64,000 bases of DNA from Oscarella lobularis (taxonomy: Eukaryota > Porifera > Homoscleromorpha > Homosclerophorida > Oscarellidae): contig NC_089179.1 of NCBI RefSeq assembly GCF_947507565.1, forward strand, positions 2,249,747-2,313,746. The letters run 5' to 3'. The notes below the pieces were generated by a model, which did not search any database, was not told the DNA's origin, and was given only the letters and a program-made list of their open reading frames with translations. Below are positions 20,329 through 31,253 of the stretch, one piece after another (positions within the stretch are counted from its first letter, which is position 1; each line of letters opens with the position of its first letter). The position numbers were made by a program, and so were the translations under genes.

Positions 20329-20358
20329 CTAGTTCAGGTCCCCGTGCGAAGCACGGGG
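20329..20358 (-). mobile_element. Helitron 3' terminus on the minus strand, in the RBPJ-like intron
   Basis: On the minus strand CCCCGTGCTTCGCACGGGG (hairpin, plus positions 20,340-20,358) is followed by ACCTGAA and CTAG (20,332-20,329), then T. The body would extend rightwards, but no matching TC...CTACTAAG 5' end was found, so its extent is unknown. The DIRS fragment to the right may have been carried in or inserted later. Confidence 0.65.
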
Positions 20359-20458
20359 AAATAGTACCGCACTGTTGTGGTCCCATGTTATCGACTCTTA
20401 GAACTGTTTCGAGGCCGAAACGGTTCCAAGTGGGACAAAGGGGCAGCTTGCACGACGT

Positions 20459-20487
20459 TATATATATATATATGTATATATATATAT
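20459..20487. repeat. TA dinucleotide repeat
   Basis: Simple (TA)n run with one G interruption. Nothing else is seen between 20,360 and 20,610 apart from an unrecognised short frame. Confidence 0.9.
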
Positions 20488-20614
20488 CGCTCTGATAAAT
20501 GACGTCACTGCAAGATACGTTCTCTAACGCTTTCTTCGGTGGTCTGACACCGACCGCGAGAGAGTCGATAGAAGGAATGACGCCCACCACTTGCTCGGCC
20601 TGTCCTGACGCGAC

Positions 20615-22170
20615 GGTGTGTGGCGCTCCCGTTTGGATTGCGTTCCACGCCCAAGATCTTCTCCGCGGTAGCCGACGCGCTACTATGGGCAATGTACGAC
20701 GACGCGCTGACGTTCGGTCTCCACTACTTGGACGACTTTTTCTTCGGGGGCCAAGCGCACGAGCGGTCCTGCCACGCCGACCTGTCGCTAGCTCTTCTCA
20801 CCTGCACACGGCTCGGGGTCCCCGTCGCAACGGACAAGGTGGAGGGCCAGGTCTCTGTTCTCACCTTCCTGGGTGTCGAACTCGACTCGGTGGCCGGGTG
20901 CCTCTGCCTACTCGCGCGAGAGCTGGAACGCCTCAAGGACGAGCTGTCGCGTCTCCTGCGTTCCCGGGCCGTCTCCAAGCGCGATCTCCTCTCTGTTATT
21001 GGCCTGCTGCAGCACGCGGCCGTCAATCGCCCCGGGCGGGCTTTTCTTCGGCGCCTGGTCAACCTGTCGATGGTTCCTCGCCACATGAACCACTACGTGC
21101 GGCTCAACCGCGAGTCGCGGGCGGATCTCCGCTGGTGGAGCTAGTTCGCGCGGAAATGGAACGGCGTAGCCTTCACCACGCTGGGTCTCGATCCGCCAGC
21201 GCACCGCATCACAACCGATGCCTCCGGCTCGTGGGGCTGCTCCGCGGTGTGTCAACGCCGCTGATTGTAATGGCGCTGGCCGACCAGGTGGTCCCTCGTT
21301 CTGAACCCGCCGAAAGAGGCCTTCCCCATTGAACTGGCGCTGGCGACGTGGGGAGCAGCGTGGCGCGGCTCTACCATCGAGGTGGATTGCGACAATTCAA
21401 CGGTCGTGGCTGCGTTGAATGGAGGGTCCTCGCGAGAGTCGGGGATAGCGCAGCTCGCGCGAGTGGCCTAGTGGTTAGCAGCGCACCACGGCCTGACGAC
21501 TCGAGCCACACACATCCCCCGCCAACGTAGTCGCGGACGCCCTCTCGCGAGGCTATCCCAGCCCTGACAGCCTCTCTTCCTGGCAGCTCCAGACGGAGAC
21601 GGACACGATCCCCAGCGAGCTGGCCAGAACCCTTGGCGACCGCGACCTGGAATGGACGTGCGAGACTTGGAGCAGTCTGCGGCGGCTTTTGCGCAGGCGG
21701 GGCTAGCGGGCGAGTCCCAACGCGTCTACGAGACGGGACGGCGCCACTATCAACAGTTCTGCGACTCAATCGGCGTCCGCCCGTGCTAAACCGACGAAAA
21801 CTTGCTATGCCTATTTGCCGCCTACCTCGCAGAGGGGGCTTCGCCACGCTTCGATCAAGGTGTACCTCGCGAGAGTCCGACATCTGCACATCTCCCTGGG
21901 ACACGCGAACCCATTCGACCGGCCGATGGAGCGCAAGGAAGCAGGACGCCCGGTAACGGCGGACACGATGCGAGTCCTCCGACAAGCTTAGCAGGGCGAA
22001 GGGCCGCAAAGTGACGGCCGCATGCTGTGGGCGGCTTGTTGCGTCGGGTGGTTTGGTTTCCTGCACGCCGGAGAGTTCACAGTGCCCAATGGCGCCCCTT
22101 TCGACCCGGCGCTGCACTTGAGTTTGGCGGACGTCCTGGTGGACCACTGGCGCGCACCGAGAAAAGACGG
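20615..22170 (+). pseudogene. DIRS-like retrotransposon fragment: RT, RNase H and part of a tyrosine recombinase
   Basis: The RT part reads ALPFGLRSTPKIFSAVADAL with the active-site box LHYLDDFFF and the downstream VSVLTFLGVELDS, typical of DIRS RT. RNase H follows as TTDASGSWGCSAV and EVDCDNSTVVAALNGGSSRE. After shifts and a stop the recombinase N-terminus (SQRVYETGRRHYQQFCDSIG) and MLWAACCVGWFGFLHAGEFT appear. The catalytic C-terminus (H..R, GQW, Tyr) is missing: the similarity stops near 22,170. Several frameshifts make it inactive. The second copy at 45.0-51.5 kb retains the missing part. Confidence 0.8.
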
Positions 22171-22483
22171 GATAGTCCCCTTTCCTTTTGCAGTAGCTTC
22201 CACTGTCCATCCTCTAAAAAATCAATGTGGGGATTTTTCGCTTTCGCTACCGTTCTCGAGCTACGCCACAATGATCCGATTAAGAGACGTCGTATACAAA
22301 CACGTTTTGCGGCCTCGGCGGCCGACGAAATCGTTCCTCGTTTGCGAAATTCTGAAGAGATATGATAGCTAAAGAAAATCATTGTGGGGATTTAGTGCTT
22401 ATCGTTCGGTTGCTGAGATACACCCTCTTGACTTTCAGGTGAGTGTTGGAGCGTAGACTGCTAGCGCGCGGCGTACTTCCGGA

Positions 22484-22917
22484 ATGGAATCTGCGACTTT
22501 TTCCAGCAAAGTGAGGGGAATCAAGTTTTACGACGGCTACGCGCTGGTCGAGGAAGGCCGGCGCGTCGTTTGCGAGTGGGAGCGCGGCAATCCGCGTGAC
22601 GCAAACGCCGTTGCTGTCTTCGCCATCGACGGGGACGGACGCGTGATGGCTGGCCACCTAGAAAAGGCCGTAGCGGCGATCGTAGGCCCATTCCTTCCAT
22701 ATGGAAGGGTGAAGACATGCGCAGGGTTAGTGAGTCCATACTAGTTCAGTGTATCGTATATCTATATTGTGTTTCTTTATCCAGAGTTTTCACACGTGGT
22801 TCATTCGCTGACGGGTCCCGCTGTTACAGCAACAGGTCGGCAACCGTGCGAGTCACAGCGGAGGGGGACAAGCATGCGTGTGCTGCTATTGAGTACGACG
22901 TAGCTAGGCTTAATTGA
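22484..22917 (+). CDS. HIRAN-domain protein (copy B partner gene)
   Basis: Exon 1 (22,484-22,725) reads MESATFSSKVRGIKFYDGYA, then VVCEWERGNPRDANAVAVFA and VMAGHLEKAVAAIVGPFL. A 59-bp GT-AG intron (22,726-22,784) joins GG|A to give CAGVFTRGSFADGSRC. Exon 2 ends at TGA 22,915-22,917. WERGNPRDANAVAV...AGHL is a clear HIRAN signature. The protein is about 124 residues with no other domain, unlike HLTF or Rad5, where HIRAN precedes a helicase. The intron sits at the same place as in the 48.7-kb copy. No disabling change was seen. Confidence 0.8.
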
Positions 22918-23242
22918 AAATATATTTAGAAAATACAGCTACACTTAGATGTCGATAGGTCGACTCTTTGAATAGTTAATGGCTTTTAGAAAAGCCGGTG
23001 TATGTGCATGTTGCCCGCTTCCGCTGGCATTTTTGTAGAGGTGCCATCCAATGCGTAGCCGCACTAGAAGTCGACATGCAGGTTGGAGTCAGCCCTCATG
23101 CGGATAGCCCAAATAATTATTAATCTCCCAAGCAGTCACAGCAATCACTGAGTGAAAGATTCCCTATTCACTCTCCTGTGTGACTTGTATTTCTTCACAG
23201 CATCCTCGGCTTCCAGACCTATAGAGCTGGCGGTGAGTATTC

Positions 23243-25349
23243 ATTCTCGTTTGTACACTATAACCTTGCCTGACTTTCCCTCACTGTACGCATGCTGGTA
23301 GTCGCGCACCTTCCTGAAGAACTTCCTAATTGAATCTAAAGAAACTTGATCAAGTGCTTCTTGGATGACTCTCCTCAAGGCTCCTATTGTATAGTTGCAC
23401 TTAGCTCGTGTGACTCGCTTGGCATCTCCCCACACCCGTTCGATTGGACTGAAATATTATAAACACAGGTAAGTAATCCAATGAAGTATTTAATTCAGCC
23501 TCACTTCATCTCGCAGTGGTACTTGGGGAGGAACAGCACATGATGGCCCCGTGATTCGATGACGTGCTCTAGAAGTGATTTTTCGTTTGCAAAGTCTTCA
23601 TGAGTTGACAGCTCCTCTTGCATCTGCTTCTGAAGCATCCCGGTGCAGTCGACACCCCGCTCAGTAAGAACTTTGAGACAGACTGTGTCAGATATATTAT
23701 CCGTATTCGAGTGCTTTTCTACCCGTAGTAGTCCTTTGGCTTTCCCGGTAGAGGGGTCGACCATAGAGAAATGCCGTCCGTTGAAAGTGGTGTCCCGCAT
23801 CCTGGGTTGTTTTCTTCGTCCGTCACGTTCATTCTCGACGCAACCAACGCATCATCAGCCATAGCCGTGTGGTTGGAGCTTAATTAAATAAAAAAATAAA
23901 TTAATAACCCTAACCCATTTCTATCTCACCTTTGATCGAAGATCCACAAAAGCGTGTGCTGCTCCTTGGGATAGGCCCTCTCTGCGATTGACACGGCGTT
24001 GTGAAGCTGACTGACGATATTCTCCTTTTTCCAGTAGCCGTCTCGGTTTGCGCCGATCTCAAGGGTGACACTTGCAGCTGATGCCGGGTTGTCTAATAAA
24101 TGCAATGTAGCAATAAAATATTGGTAGCCAGTTGGTACAAACCATCCCCGTTGCTGGCTTTAAGGAAGCCCCCGAATTCGTCGATGAAGTCCGAAACCAT
24201 GATACCAGGTCCTCGACCCTAATATGTAATTTTTATTTATCTACATAAATTAATACAATTGACATGTCTATACAGCACCTTCGGCTTCAAACATCTGGTC
24301 TGGCTGGGCCCACATCATTGTTTGGTCGTCGTTGGATTGGAACGTCGATTCGTCGTGATATATGGTGACGAGATGCTTTGCTGCAGATGGGTCTGCTAGT
24401 GCGTAAGCGGGATCCGGCAGTTGATCTGATGGCAGAGGGGGAGGCTTGTGTGTCGACTGAAGGAGAATGAGGGTAGAGATGAATTTTTTCCGGTAAGCAA
24501 CAACGTCGGGCCTAAAAAGGTACGTCAAAAAATACTTTAAAATTCCTTGTGGCAGAAACAACCTCTCGTGACCGTCCATATACAGGGACTTCCGGTTCGC
24601 TGACTTTCGTTCAAAACCTAAGGAATGGAGAAAGCGGCACGCAGTGGGAGCGGATATGGTTGTGGGGAACCCCGGGGGAAGGTGCATGGAAGGTAAGAGT
24701 GTGTTGTTTATGTAGTATGCAAAGTCAGTCACTGTCATGTTAGGTTCGCCCCTGACGCACGCGTGTGCACGTGCCCAGTTAGCCGCACGAACCCGACAAT
24801 CCTCATGGGTCAGGATGGACACGCGTGCGTATTTTCCTCGCATGTCCGGAGGGAACTCGCCTTCATTTTTTATGAAGTCGCGCCTCCATTCGCTGACGGT
24901 TCTTGCTGACCTCCCGACAATTGCCGCCGCCAATTTCGATGAGTCGCCGATGTTGAGGCCGACGTCGCGCATCCCAATCTCTAAACAAAGCAGAGAGAGC
25001 ATTTGCAGATCGTGCATTGGACGCGACTGCACCCAGATGGTGACAGCGCTCCAGACATCGTCATCGGTCATTGGAGGCGAGGAGGCGGCGTTGGGTGTTG
25101 GGCCAGGATCTTCCTCAATTACCTCTCGCTCGTGCGTAGGTGGAGTTGAGGGCGGAACTGAAACGTGAGGGAATCACACGAGCAATGCAGTGTCAATAAC
25201 CCACCCTAATTGCTCTTACCAGATGTTCCGGAGCGTTTCTGGTTTAACGCTTGCGCCCGCAGACGGAAAGTTCGCTTTAGAGTCGGTCTGATAGGTTTTC
25301 GATGCATTCGCAAGGAACAGAACTTCGAGAAGCAGCGTGCGTTACCCAT
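23243..25349 (-). CDS. multi-exon DDE transposase (copy B), Tc1/mariner-type catalytic logic
   Basis: Exon 1 starts at the ATG at 25,349 (MGNARCFSKFCSLRM...) and ends near 25,222 at a GTAAGA donor. Exon 2 (about 25,158-24,275) has an HTH-like block (AAAIVGRSARTVSEWRRDFI), RFLHSLGFERKSANRKSLYM and HLVTIYHDESTFQSNDDQ (first Asp). Later exons give GPGIMVSDFIDEFGGF, then LLWIFDQ (second Asp), MADDALVASRM, LTERGVDCTGM, RGHHVLFLPKYHCEM and, across an intron at 23,450-23,520, NPIERVWGDAKR (Glu). The last exon ends ...GKSGKVIVYKRE. One frameshift lies near 23,820 (after SRMNV); otherwise it looks complete. The family resembles DDE endonucleases common in sponges and fungi; exact superfamily unassigned. 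Confidence 0.75.
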
Positions 25350-25581
25350 TTTCCAAGGTTACGGACGCATTGTACGGGAAATTCAGTAACGGTTTTCTTA
25401 GTGACGTAATACTCACGTGGCTGCGCGAAGGACTCTCATTGGTCCTCCCACTAACTTCGTTGCCTTACGTCGCACACAGACGGGACCACCACCGCTGACA
25501 AGAATACCCTTCCACGAATCTCTCGGTCTTTTCGGGGACCCCGTACGACTTTCCGTTGCTAAGCTAGCGTACTTTAAAGGC

Positions 25582-25609
25582 GAGGAAGTTTATGCTGATT
25601 CGCACCGTA
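25582..25609. repeat. terminal repeat of DDE+HIRAN copy B
   Basis: Read inward from 25,609: TACGGTGCGAATCAGCATAAACTTCC. The inner CGCTAGC...CTTTAAAG block next to it (25,563-25,578) also recurs at 10.45 kb. Confidence 0.5.
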
Positions 25610-25665
25610 GTCATCGTCTTGGAGCGAGAGTTAGTTTGACTAAAGTACATATACAGTACGTAATA

Positions 25666-25863
25666 TCAAACCGACTTTTCACTTGAGAGACGTGCACGCT
25701 TCGGAACTGGCGAGTTTGAAACTTCTTTAGGCTGCTTCCTTTTGTGTTGGCGAGTGCAGTTCCCGCGAACAGGGACTGGAGCTTGCGAACCTTGCACTCT
25801 GACGGACGCAGAGGTGTATAGTACCTCTTGTGCTGAAGGATTGGAATTGCAACCCCCTTTCAT
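25666..25863 (-). CDS. small unrecognised open frame
   Basis: 65 codons starting MKGGCNSNPSAQEVLYTSAS and ending with a basic, nuclear-signal-like PVPKRARLSSEKSV. It is not clearly linked to a neighbour and could be an exon of a degraded element. Low confidence. Confidence 0.2.
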   Translation of the reverse strand: MKGGCNSNPSAQEVLYTSASVRVQGSQAPVPVRGNCTRQHKRKQPKEVSNSPVPKRARLSSEKSV

Positions 25864-25999
25864 CCTAATCGTGCTAAAGTAATTTTGAAAAGTATCTTGG
25901 CTGAACCGTTCAATAAGAATGTAAATTTAGAATCCGACGACTTCCACAAACGAAAGCACTATCAAATACAAATTACATTGCGTAAAATAAATTTAATCA

Positions 26000-26155
26000 G
26001 AATATGATCTCACCAGTTATATTCCAGGCGAGTAGCGTTTCCGGGCTGAGGCAAAGTCTGGTTCTCTCAGCAGTGGTGAGCCCATGTTTTGAGTCTACCC
26101 ACTTGTCCCATTCACTGAGGTATTCCAGGAAGCCGGTTTTAAGAGTTAAAGAAAG
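26000..26155 (-). pseudogene. P-element-type transposase exon fragment
   Basis: On the minus strand the frame gives FLEYLSEWDKWVDSKHGL, then TTAERTRLCLSPETLLAWNI and a GTGAGA donor. It lines up with the exon FLEYLREWNEYTLSIPNL...SRETFDGWM of the P element at 41.46-41.59 kb. A LINE 3' end abuts it at 26.16 kb, so the rest was probably lost or displaced. Confidence 0.6.
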
Positions 26156-26194
26156 ACTTAATTAAGTAAGCGTTTGAAAAAAGGAAGGTCACGA

Positions 26195-27060
26195 CTAAGA
26201 CGACGGATGGAAGAAGATAGAGAATTCCAAAGAAACTGACCATGGAACGCAGGAGATCGCCTGAGGGCTTGTGGTCCGTGGCGTAAGTAGCTCAACTCCA
26301 TGATCAGATAGTCGAGTGAAGTCGTTGGAGCTTACAAAGCGATATAAACTGCTGAAACCAGGAGGAGCCAATCCGTTGAGGCACTTGAACACCAAAGTGG
26401 CAAGTTGCAATTTACGACGATCTAAGAGTGACGTCATATTATAGGACGAATGGAGTAGATCAAGGTTGCCAGCACGGTGTCGACGTCCTGGCCCCTCCGC
26501 CGCACGAAGAGAACGTTTTGAAAGCAGAAGCAAGCGATTGACGACACCAGGAGAATTGTCGGACCAAACTGGAGAGCAGTAATCAAGATCCGAGCCAATG
26601 ATAGCGCGGAGAAAAGCGGAACGAGCCTCCAGAGAAAGAAAATTTCGATGACGCCGCAAAACGCCAATTTTCCTCGAAACTTTGCGCACCAGTACATCCA
26701 GATGTGCAGACCACGCAAGATCACAGTCAAAATAAACACCGAGATTTCTTGCACTCGGCTTTGGCGAGATCGATTCAGAGTCAATGCGAAGCGAAAAAGT
26801 CGACAAGTCCAATTTACAGCGATTTTTGCGAAAGAGGACAAACTCAGACTTCACTCCATTTAGCGTAAGCAAATTCTTCTTAATTCACAGAGAAAGATTG
26901 TCCAGGTCTTGCTGAAGAGTAGATACAACATCACAATACGAGTTACCAGAAGTAGTGTCGTCGGCGTATAGAAGCAATTCGGAGACTTGACTGCCGAAGG
27001 AATATCGCACGTGTACAGAATAAACAGCAGATGCCCAAGCCTAGACCCCTACTGTAGTAC
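26195..27060 (-). pseudogene. non-LTR retrotransposon (LINE) reverse transcriptase, 5'-truncated
   Basis: The 5' part (from about 27,060) has GSRLGHLLFILYTCDIPS, then after a frame change the active-site box LLLYADDTT. A TGA in LDNLSL-stop-IKKN follows. From 26,872 the open frame runs LTLNGVKSEFVLF, ARNLGVYFDCDLAW, RRHRNFLSLEARSAFL and LDYCSPVW to the usual C-terminus. The order is that of Jockey/CR1/L2-like RTs. It is 5'-truncated, as LINE insertions usually are, and inactive. Confidence 0.8.
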
Positions 27061-27301
27061 TATCCACGCCAACATGCTAACACGTGCGAATCCATTCCGG
27101 CTTTTGACCTGTCTTCCTCTCTACTGCCCGGTATCGCGAGGACACATGAGTGTAGGTTATCACATGGGAGCGAGGGCGATACTCATTTTATCACTCCGAC
27201 GCCCGAGGGAAACCGAGATAAACTGCGTATCGCCCGAGATTGACATGTGATGATGCACTTATATCCCGCCCCTTCCGCGCGATTGCATATGTTCGGGGGA
27301 G

Positions 27302-28593
27302 TTGTCGGCTCGCAACAATTCAATAGCTGCGATGAACGACGAGGACGAGGACGATTTCGAGCCGCCGAAAAAGCGACGTAGGTTTGCTGATCCGGCCTCC
27401 GCGCGCGCTCTCGAGAGCGCGCGAAAGGAGTTCGTTCCTAGAAACACCAACCTATTTGTCGAGTGGATGAAGGATCGCAACAAGTGATGCCAAAGCGAAA
27501 CCGGCCGAATCGATCTTCTTGCGTCCGGATCGGATGAACAATTACACGACGGGATATCGAGTTTCTGCTCGAGGCACGTTCGGAAAAAGGGGAAGAATAG
27601 CCTCCGGCAACACTGCATAGTCTCGTCTGCGCTTTCCAACGAATCGTTCGCAAGGTTCATCCCGTCAATTTTTTGAAAGACGAACAGTTTAGAGCTATTC
27701 GGAGTACGCTGGACAATGAGTGTCGTCGCGTCTACGCAAGAGGTGTCGGAAGTGGCACGAAGAATACGCCTGCTATTTCGGACGAAGAGGAGGAAAAGCC
27801 CTGGGAGACCTGCGACAGTCCGCTCGCTCTCCTCCGCGCAGTGTTTTACCTAAACGGTAAAAATTTCTGCCTGCGCGTGGGAGAGGAGCATCGCTCTCTC
27901 ACGCCATCTCAGCTTATTCGCGAACCGCCAGATACTAGCAAGACCGTCGTCTCGTACACTTACATCGAACGTGGATCTAAGAACAATAAGAACAATCCCG
28001 GCGGACTTTCTCATCTAAGAGCAGAAAACAAACGCGTAACTCAAGACGCGTTGCCGCAACTTGGCGACAAGTGCCATTGCCGCCTACTCGATCTATATCG
28101 GGCTCGCTTACCGACCGACATTCGCCCTGACGCATTCAATTTTCTGCCTCTTCCTAAGGTGCATTCGTCTCCCTCTGCACCTTGGTTCCATGCAAAACGC
28201 GTCATGGTTAAGAATACCTTGGCAACGATGGTTAGGGATATGCGCCAAGAAGCCGGAATTGGCGGCAAAACCAACCACAGCTTGAGAGTGACAGGCGCGA
28301 CACGCCTCTTCGCGGGTGGAATATCGGAGAAGCTCGTCAAGCGGAGAACGGGACACCTTTCTCTTGAAGCGCTCATAGTCTATGAGCGACCATCTAAAGA
28401 GCAATTGGAGACGGCTTCGGCAGTGATAAGCGGGGGAGTACCTCTCAAAGTAATGAGCGACGTTTGTACGTCAGATGTAGCCGAAGAGGGCAAGCGCGAC
28501 CCTAGTACAAGCGACAGAAGCGGCAAGAAGAGCGGTGATTCGTCGTCTTCTTCCACGGGCCCATCTTTCACGTTCAACTTTTTCTGCAAATAA
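27302..28593 (+). pseudogene. Crypton-type tyrosine recombinase
   Basis: An N-terminal block MNDEDEDDFEPPKKRRRFAD ... FVEWMKDRNK stops at 27,485. The frame resumes as IDLLASGSDEQLHDGIS, then FLLEARSEKGEE, a TAG, PPATLHSLVCAFQRIVRK and the long open part from 27,673. The recombinase domain has FCLRVGEEHRSL, NHSLRVTGATRLFAGGIS (the H..R pair) and RRTGHLSLEALIVYERP (His and the Tyr nucleophile), then a Ser-rich tail. This is the architecture of animal Cryptons, DNA transposons that use a tyrosine recombinase. The C-terminal catalytic half is intact (306 codons). The N-terminal half carries two stops and a frame change. Confidence 0.75.
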
Positions 28594-28686
28594 CTACCTC
28601 TCCTTTCTCTTCTTTTGCTGTTCCTTTGTCCGAATTTCTTCCTTTCTTCTTCTAAGCCCACCCACAGTCGCGCCACTCTTCCTGCA

Positions 28687-28797
28687 TCATCCTGTTGTCA
28701 AGTGACAACGGGACGATATGACTGTATCATCCCGTTGTCATCGACCGCCGGTGATAACACCCATATGATCCCGTTGTCACTTGACAACGGGATGATA
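28687..28797. repeat. pair of imperfect palindromes (CCCGTTGTCA arms)
   Basis: 28,687-28,716 and 28,767-28,797 are each palindromic around TTGTCAAGTGACAA or its inverse, and a further single arm lies at 28,729-28,742. Five copies of CCGTTGTCA in alternating orientation make a compact foldback structure, just downstream of the Crypton gene. Confidence 0.75.
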
Positions 28798-29610
28798 TGG
28801 GAATTATTACCCCGTCGGCGCCTTACATCCGCCCCCGCAACGGGATGTAAGTCCAAATCACGTCTCCATATATTGTCCACATAGAAACCCGCTAACGCCA
28901 ACGCACGTCTACTCGATCGATTATGGTACCGTGTATCCCTATAGAGCTGACCGCGCCGGCGTGTCGAACGACAAAGACGGTGCGTCAGGACTACTGCGAA
29001 CGCGACTTCTCCCGTCTCTGACCTTAGACAAATGAGCTTTATCGAGATACCTGTCGACTCACGACAACAATGACAAACGCGCCGGTAACGCCTGCTCGTT
29101 TTCGCAGCGAACAACAAAGCCATTCATGACCTTTACTCTCTAAACGCAACAGAATAGCCAACCAAAAAGCATGAAAACCCGGCTACGCAAAAAAACAAAG
29201 AACGCTTTTACTACGTCTACGCAATCTTCGCTGCGGCTGTTGTCGTCCTCCATGCGTCGAATCTCTTCGCGCAGAGCTACGTTCTCGCGCAGTTCAAACA
29301 TCACACGCATATGTACATGCAACGACGACTACGCCGCCTTGGTACGCGCCTTTGTGAGTTATTGATATGTTGAGTTTGTGAGTTGTAAATGTGTTGACTT
29401 TGCCAGTTATTAATGTGTTGACTTTGCAAGTTGTTGAGCTTGTTAGTTATTGATGTATTGACTTTGAGAGTTATTGTTTAATTTGTGAGTTATTGACTTT
29501 GCGATTTATTGATTAGTTGATTTTGAGAGTTGTTGACTTTGGCAGTTGTTGATGTGTTGTCTTTGTGAGTTATTGACTTTGTGAGTTGTTGATGTGTTGA
29601 TGTGGGGCGT
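28798..29610. other. non-coding; minisatellite at 29,350-29,600
   Basis: From 29,350 to 29,600 irregular units of TTGACTTTGWGAGTTNTTGATGTG (about 24-27 bp) repeat with many changes. No supported gene in the stretch. A minus-strand 60-codon frame at 29,140-29,322 has a hydrophobic end but no other support. Confidence 0.6.
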
Positions 29611-29764
29611 ACAAAATAGATCGACGACAAAATAGATCAGTTGATATCTATTAGGGAATGTAGGCGTAGTCACGTCACGTTCCATGACTCACATTCGCAC
29701 CTATACCAAAGTGTGACATTTGAATGAGACAAAGTAGATCTATTTTGTCGTTGATCTATTTTGT
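29611..29764. mobile_element. small MITE-like foldback element
   Basis: 28-bp inverted repeats ACAAAATAGATCRACGACAAAATAGATC at 29,611-29,638 and reversed at 29,737-29,764, one mismatch. Each arm is itself a direct repeat of ACAAAATAGATC. Only 154 bp long and non-coding. The flanks do not show a clear target duplication. Confidence 0.7.
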
Positions 29765-29877
29765 CGTCACGTACAAGCCGACAACATAAATGAACGACAA
29801 AAAAATTCAGATTTAAATGTACCAGGGCGATCTCCTAGAAGCCGATGTCCGCCAATGTCATTCATAATTAATTAATT

Positions 29878-30996
29878 ATTTAATCAGCTTTAGATAGATG
29901 TCAGAACAACAGCAACAACAGCGAAAAAACAAAAAACAAAGACATTTTTTCAGCAAACACATACATTTGGGAACTAAAGGCAATTTTTCGTCAAAAATGA
30001 CGTAAAGAACGCAAAAAACTTGCTCATAAACTTGCGTCTGAACGGCGCTGATGAAAAGCTCGAGGCCGGATTTATGTTAATGTCGCGGCAACGATAATAC
30101 CAAGTGCAATCCCCGAATATTTCGGACAACGTGGTCGCTCCTGGATTCATGCATCTAAATGTAAAAAATTGCGTACACAATTGAACATCAATCTCGACGG
30201 AGTTGTACCGGTATTCCACCAATTTCGTTAAATGTAAGTAAGGTTTGGGATTGGACGTCGCCACTTTGTCCAATTGTGATAATATCACTGCCAAACACAA
30301 TTTTAAAAATCGTCTAAGTCAATTTTAAAAATCGTATAGGACGATTTTAAATGGTCCAAGACAATTTTAAATATGCCCAAGATTATTTTAAAAAAAGTCC
30401 AAGACAATTAAAAACGTAGAAAGGAAAACCAGCTAATGTAGAAATATAATATGAAAAGAGTTAATAAATATACTAAAGACGTGAATTACAACGACATACG
30501 TGCTGAGTTGGCTTCCAGACATTCTTCTTTAGAGAAATAAAAGTCAACTTTTAAATAGGTATTTAGATTTTTTCTTACGTCCTTGTTCTAAACCTTCAAT
30601 ACGCAAAACTTGAACGAAAAGGATTAATCTAGCCTAAATAAAGGTGCTTAAATTCGTCGGAGAGGGGTCCTTCGACTTCGACTGCGGCGGATGGGATTCC
30701 GTCGGCGGCAGCGTCATATTCGTCGGAGAGTGGTTCTTCGTCCACTATCACCTCGGCGGCAGCGCTAACTGCGGCGCAGGGGGTCCTTCGTGTTCGTCGG
30801 TTTCGTCATTGTTGCTATCGGCTTCGTGTGTTATGACCACCTTCGGCCTGTTGGTAAGGCTCAAGAATGGAACATCTTTCGGCGACATTTCATTTCGTGT
30901 CACTTTGACGAACATCATTATGTCCTAAAAATGACGAATTAATTCATCTGTAGTTTTCTAAGGTCTTCCGCTTACGACAACCCATGTAGGTAGGTT
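29878..30996. repeat. 1.1-kb direct duplication, copy 1
   Basis: Runs from TTTAATCAGCTTTAG to CCCATGTAGGTAGGTT. It is nearly identical to 31,254-32,368 apart from scattered single changes and small indels, so the duplication is recent. This copy keeps the upstream exon of the gene it carries (next entry). Confidence 0.9.
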
Positions 30997-31155
30997 TAGG
31001 GACTTCATGAAGGCTTTTTCGGCCGCTTTTATCATTGTAGTCCTGTTCCCTTTCTTAGTCACTTCCTTGCCGTTCATCGCGTAGAGATAGGACACGAAAG
31101 TAGGGATTTCTTTCTTGGGTAGATCGAAGACGTTTAAGTCTTGAGCAACTTTCAA
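29974..31155 (-). CDS. unrecognised multi-exon gene carried by the duplication
   Basis: The first visible exon starts MKVAQDLNVFDLPKKEIPTF and continues VSYLYAMNGKEVTKKGNRTT to LNLPTWVV. There a GTAAGC donor (about 30,974) and an acceptor TTTTTAG (about 30,925) join it to DIMMFVKVTRNEMSPKDVPF, then an acidic THEADSNNDETDEHE. A downstream block (29,974-30,300) reads MCLAVILSQLDKVATSNPKP and CTQFFTFRCMNPGATTLSEI. I do not recognise a family. No signal peptide is obvious. The second copy lacks the first exon. Confidence 0.45.
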
Positions 31156-31253
31156 GTGCCGTCGCTCGTTTATTTAACCCGTTCCCTATAACGGCCGCCA
31201 ATAAGAGCGCCCTAAATTCGTTCTCAGAAAATCACCATTTGGACAAAAACATG

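Larger units (their letters stand above)
22400..25607 (-). mobile_element. DDE+HIRAN transposon copy B (best-preserved gene pair)
   Basis: HIRAN gene on plus (22,484-22,917) and multi-exon DDE transposase on minus (23,243-25,349) face each other, as in copies A and D. The right end GAGGAAGTTTATGCTGATTCGCACCGTA (25,582-25,609) resembles the 3.7, 10.5 and 39.5 kb ends. The left end was not found, and 22,400 is only an approximate limit. Confidence 0.6.

Noticed and set aside
21462..21520. tRNA-like A-box (GAGTGGCCTAGTGGTTAGCAGCGC), possible tRNA or SINE
   Set aside because: It lies in frame within the DIRS RNase H region and has no B-box at the right spacing. It is more likely chance.
21371..22210. 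279-codon minus-strand frame
   Set aside because: Overlaps the DIRS RNase H and recombinase motifs on the plus strand. It is a GC-rich shadow without motifs.
28681..28860. CRISPR-like array
   Set aside because: The repeats are palindromic and in both orientations with irregular spacing. The genome is eukaryotic.
30644..30928. plus-strand ORF MLKFVGEGSFDFDCGG... present in both duplication copies
   Set aside because: The opposite strand gives a better protein with a consistent intron. This is its shadow.
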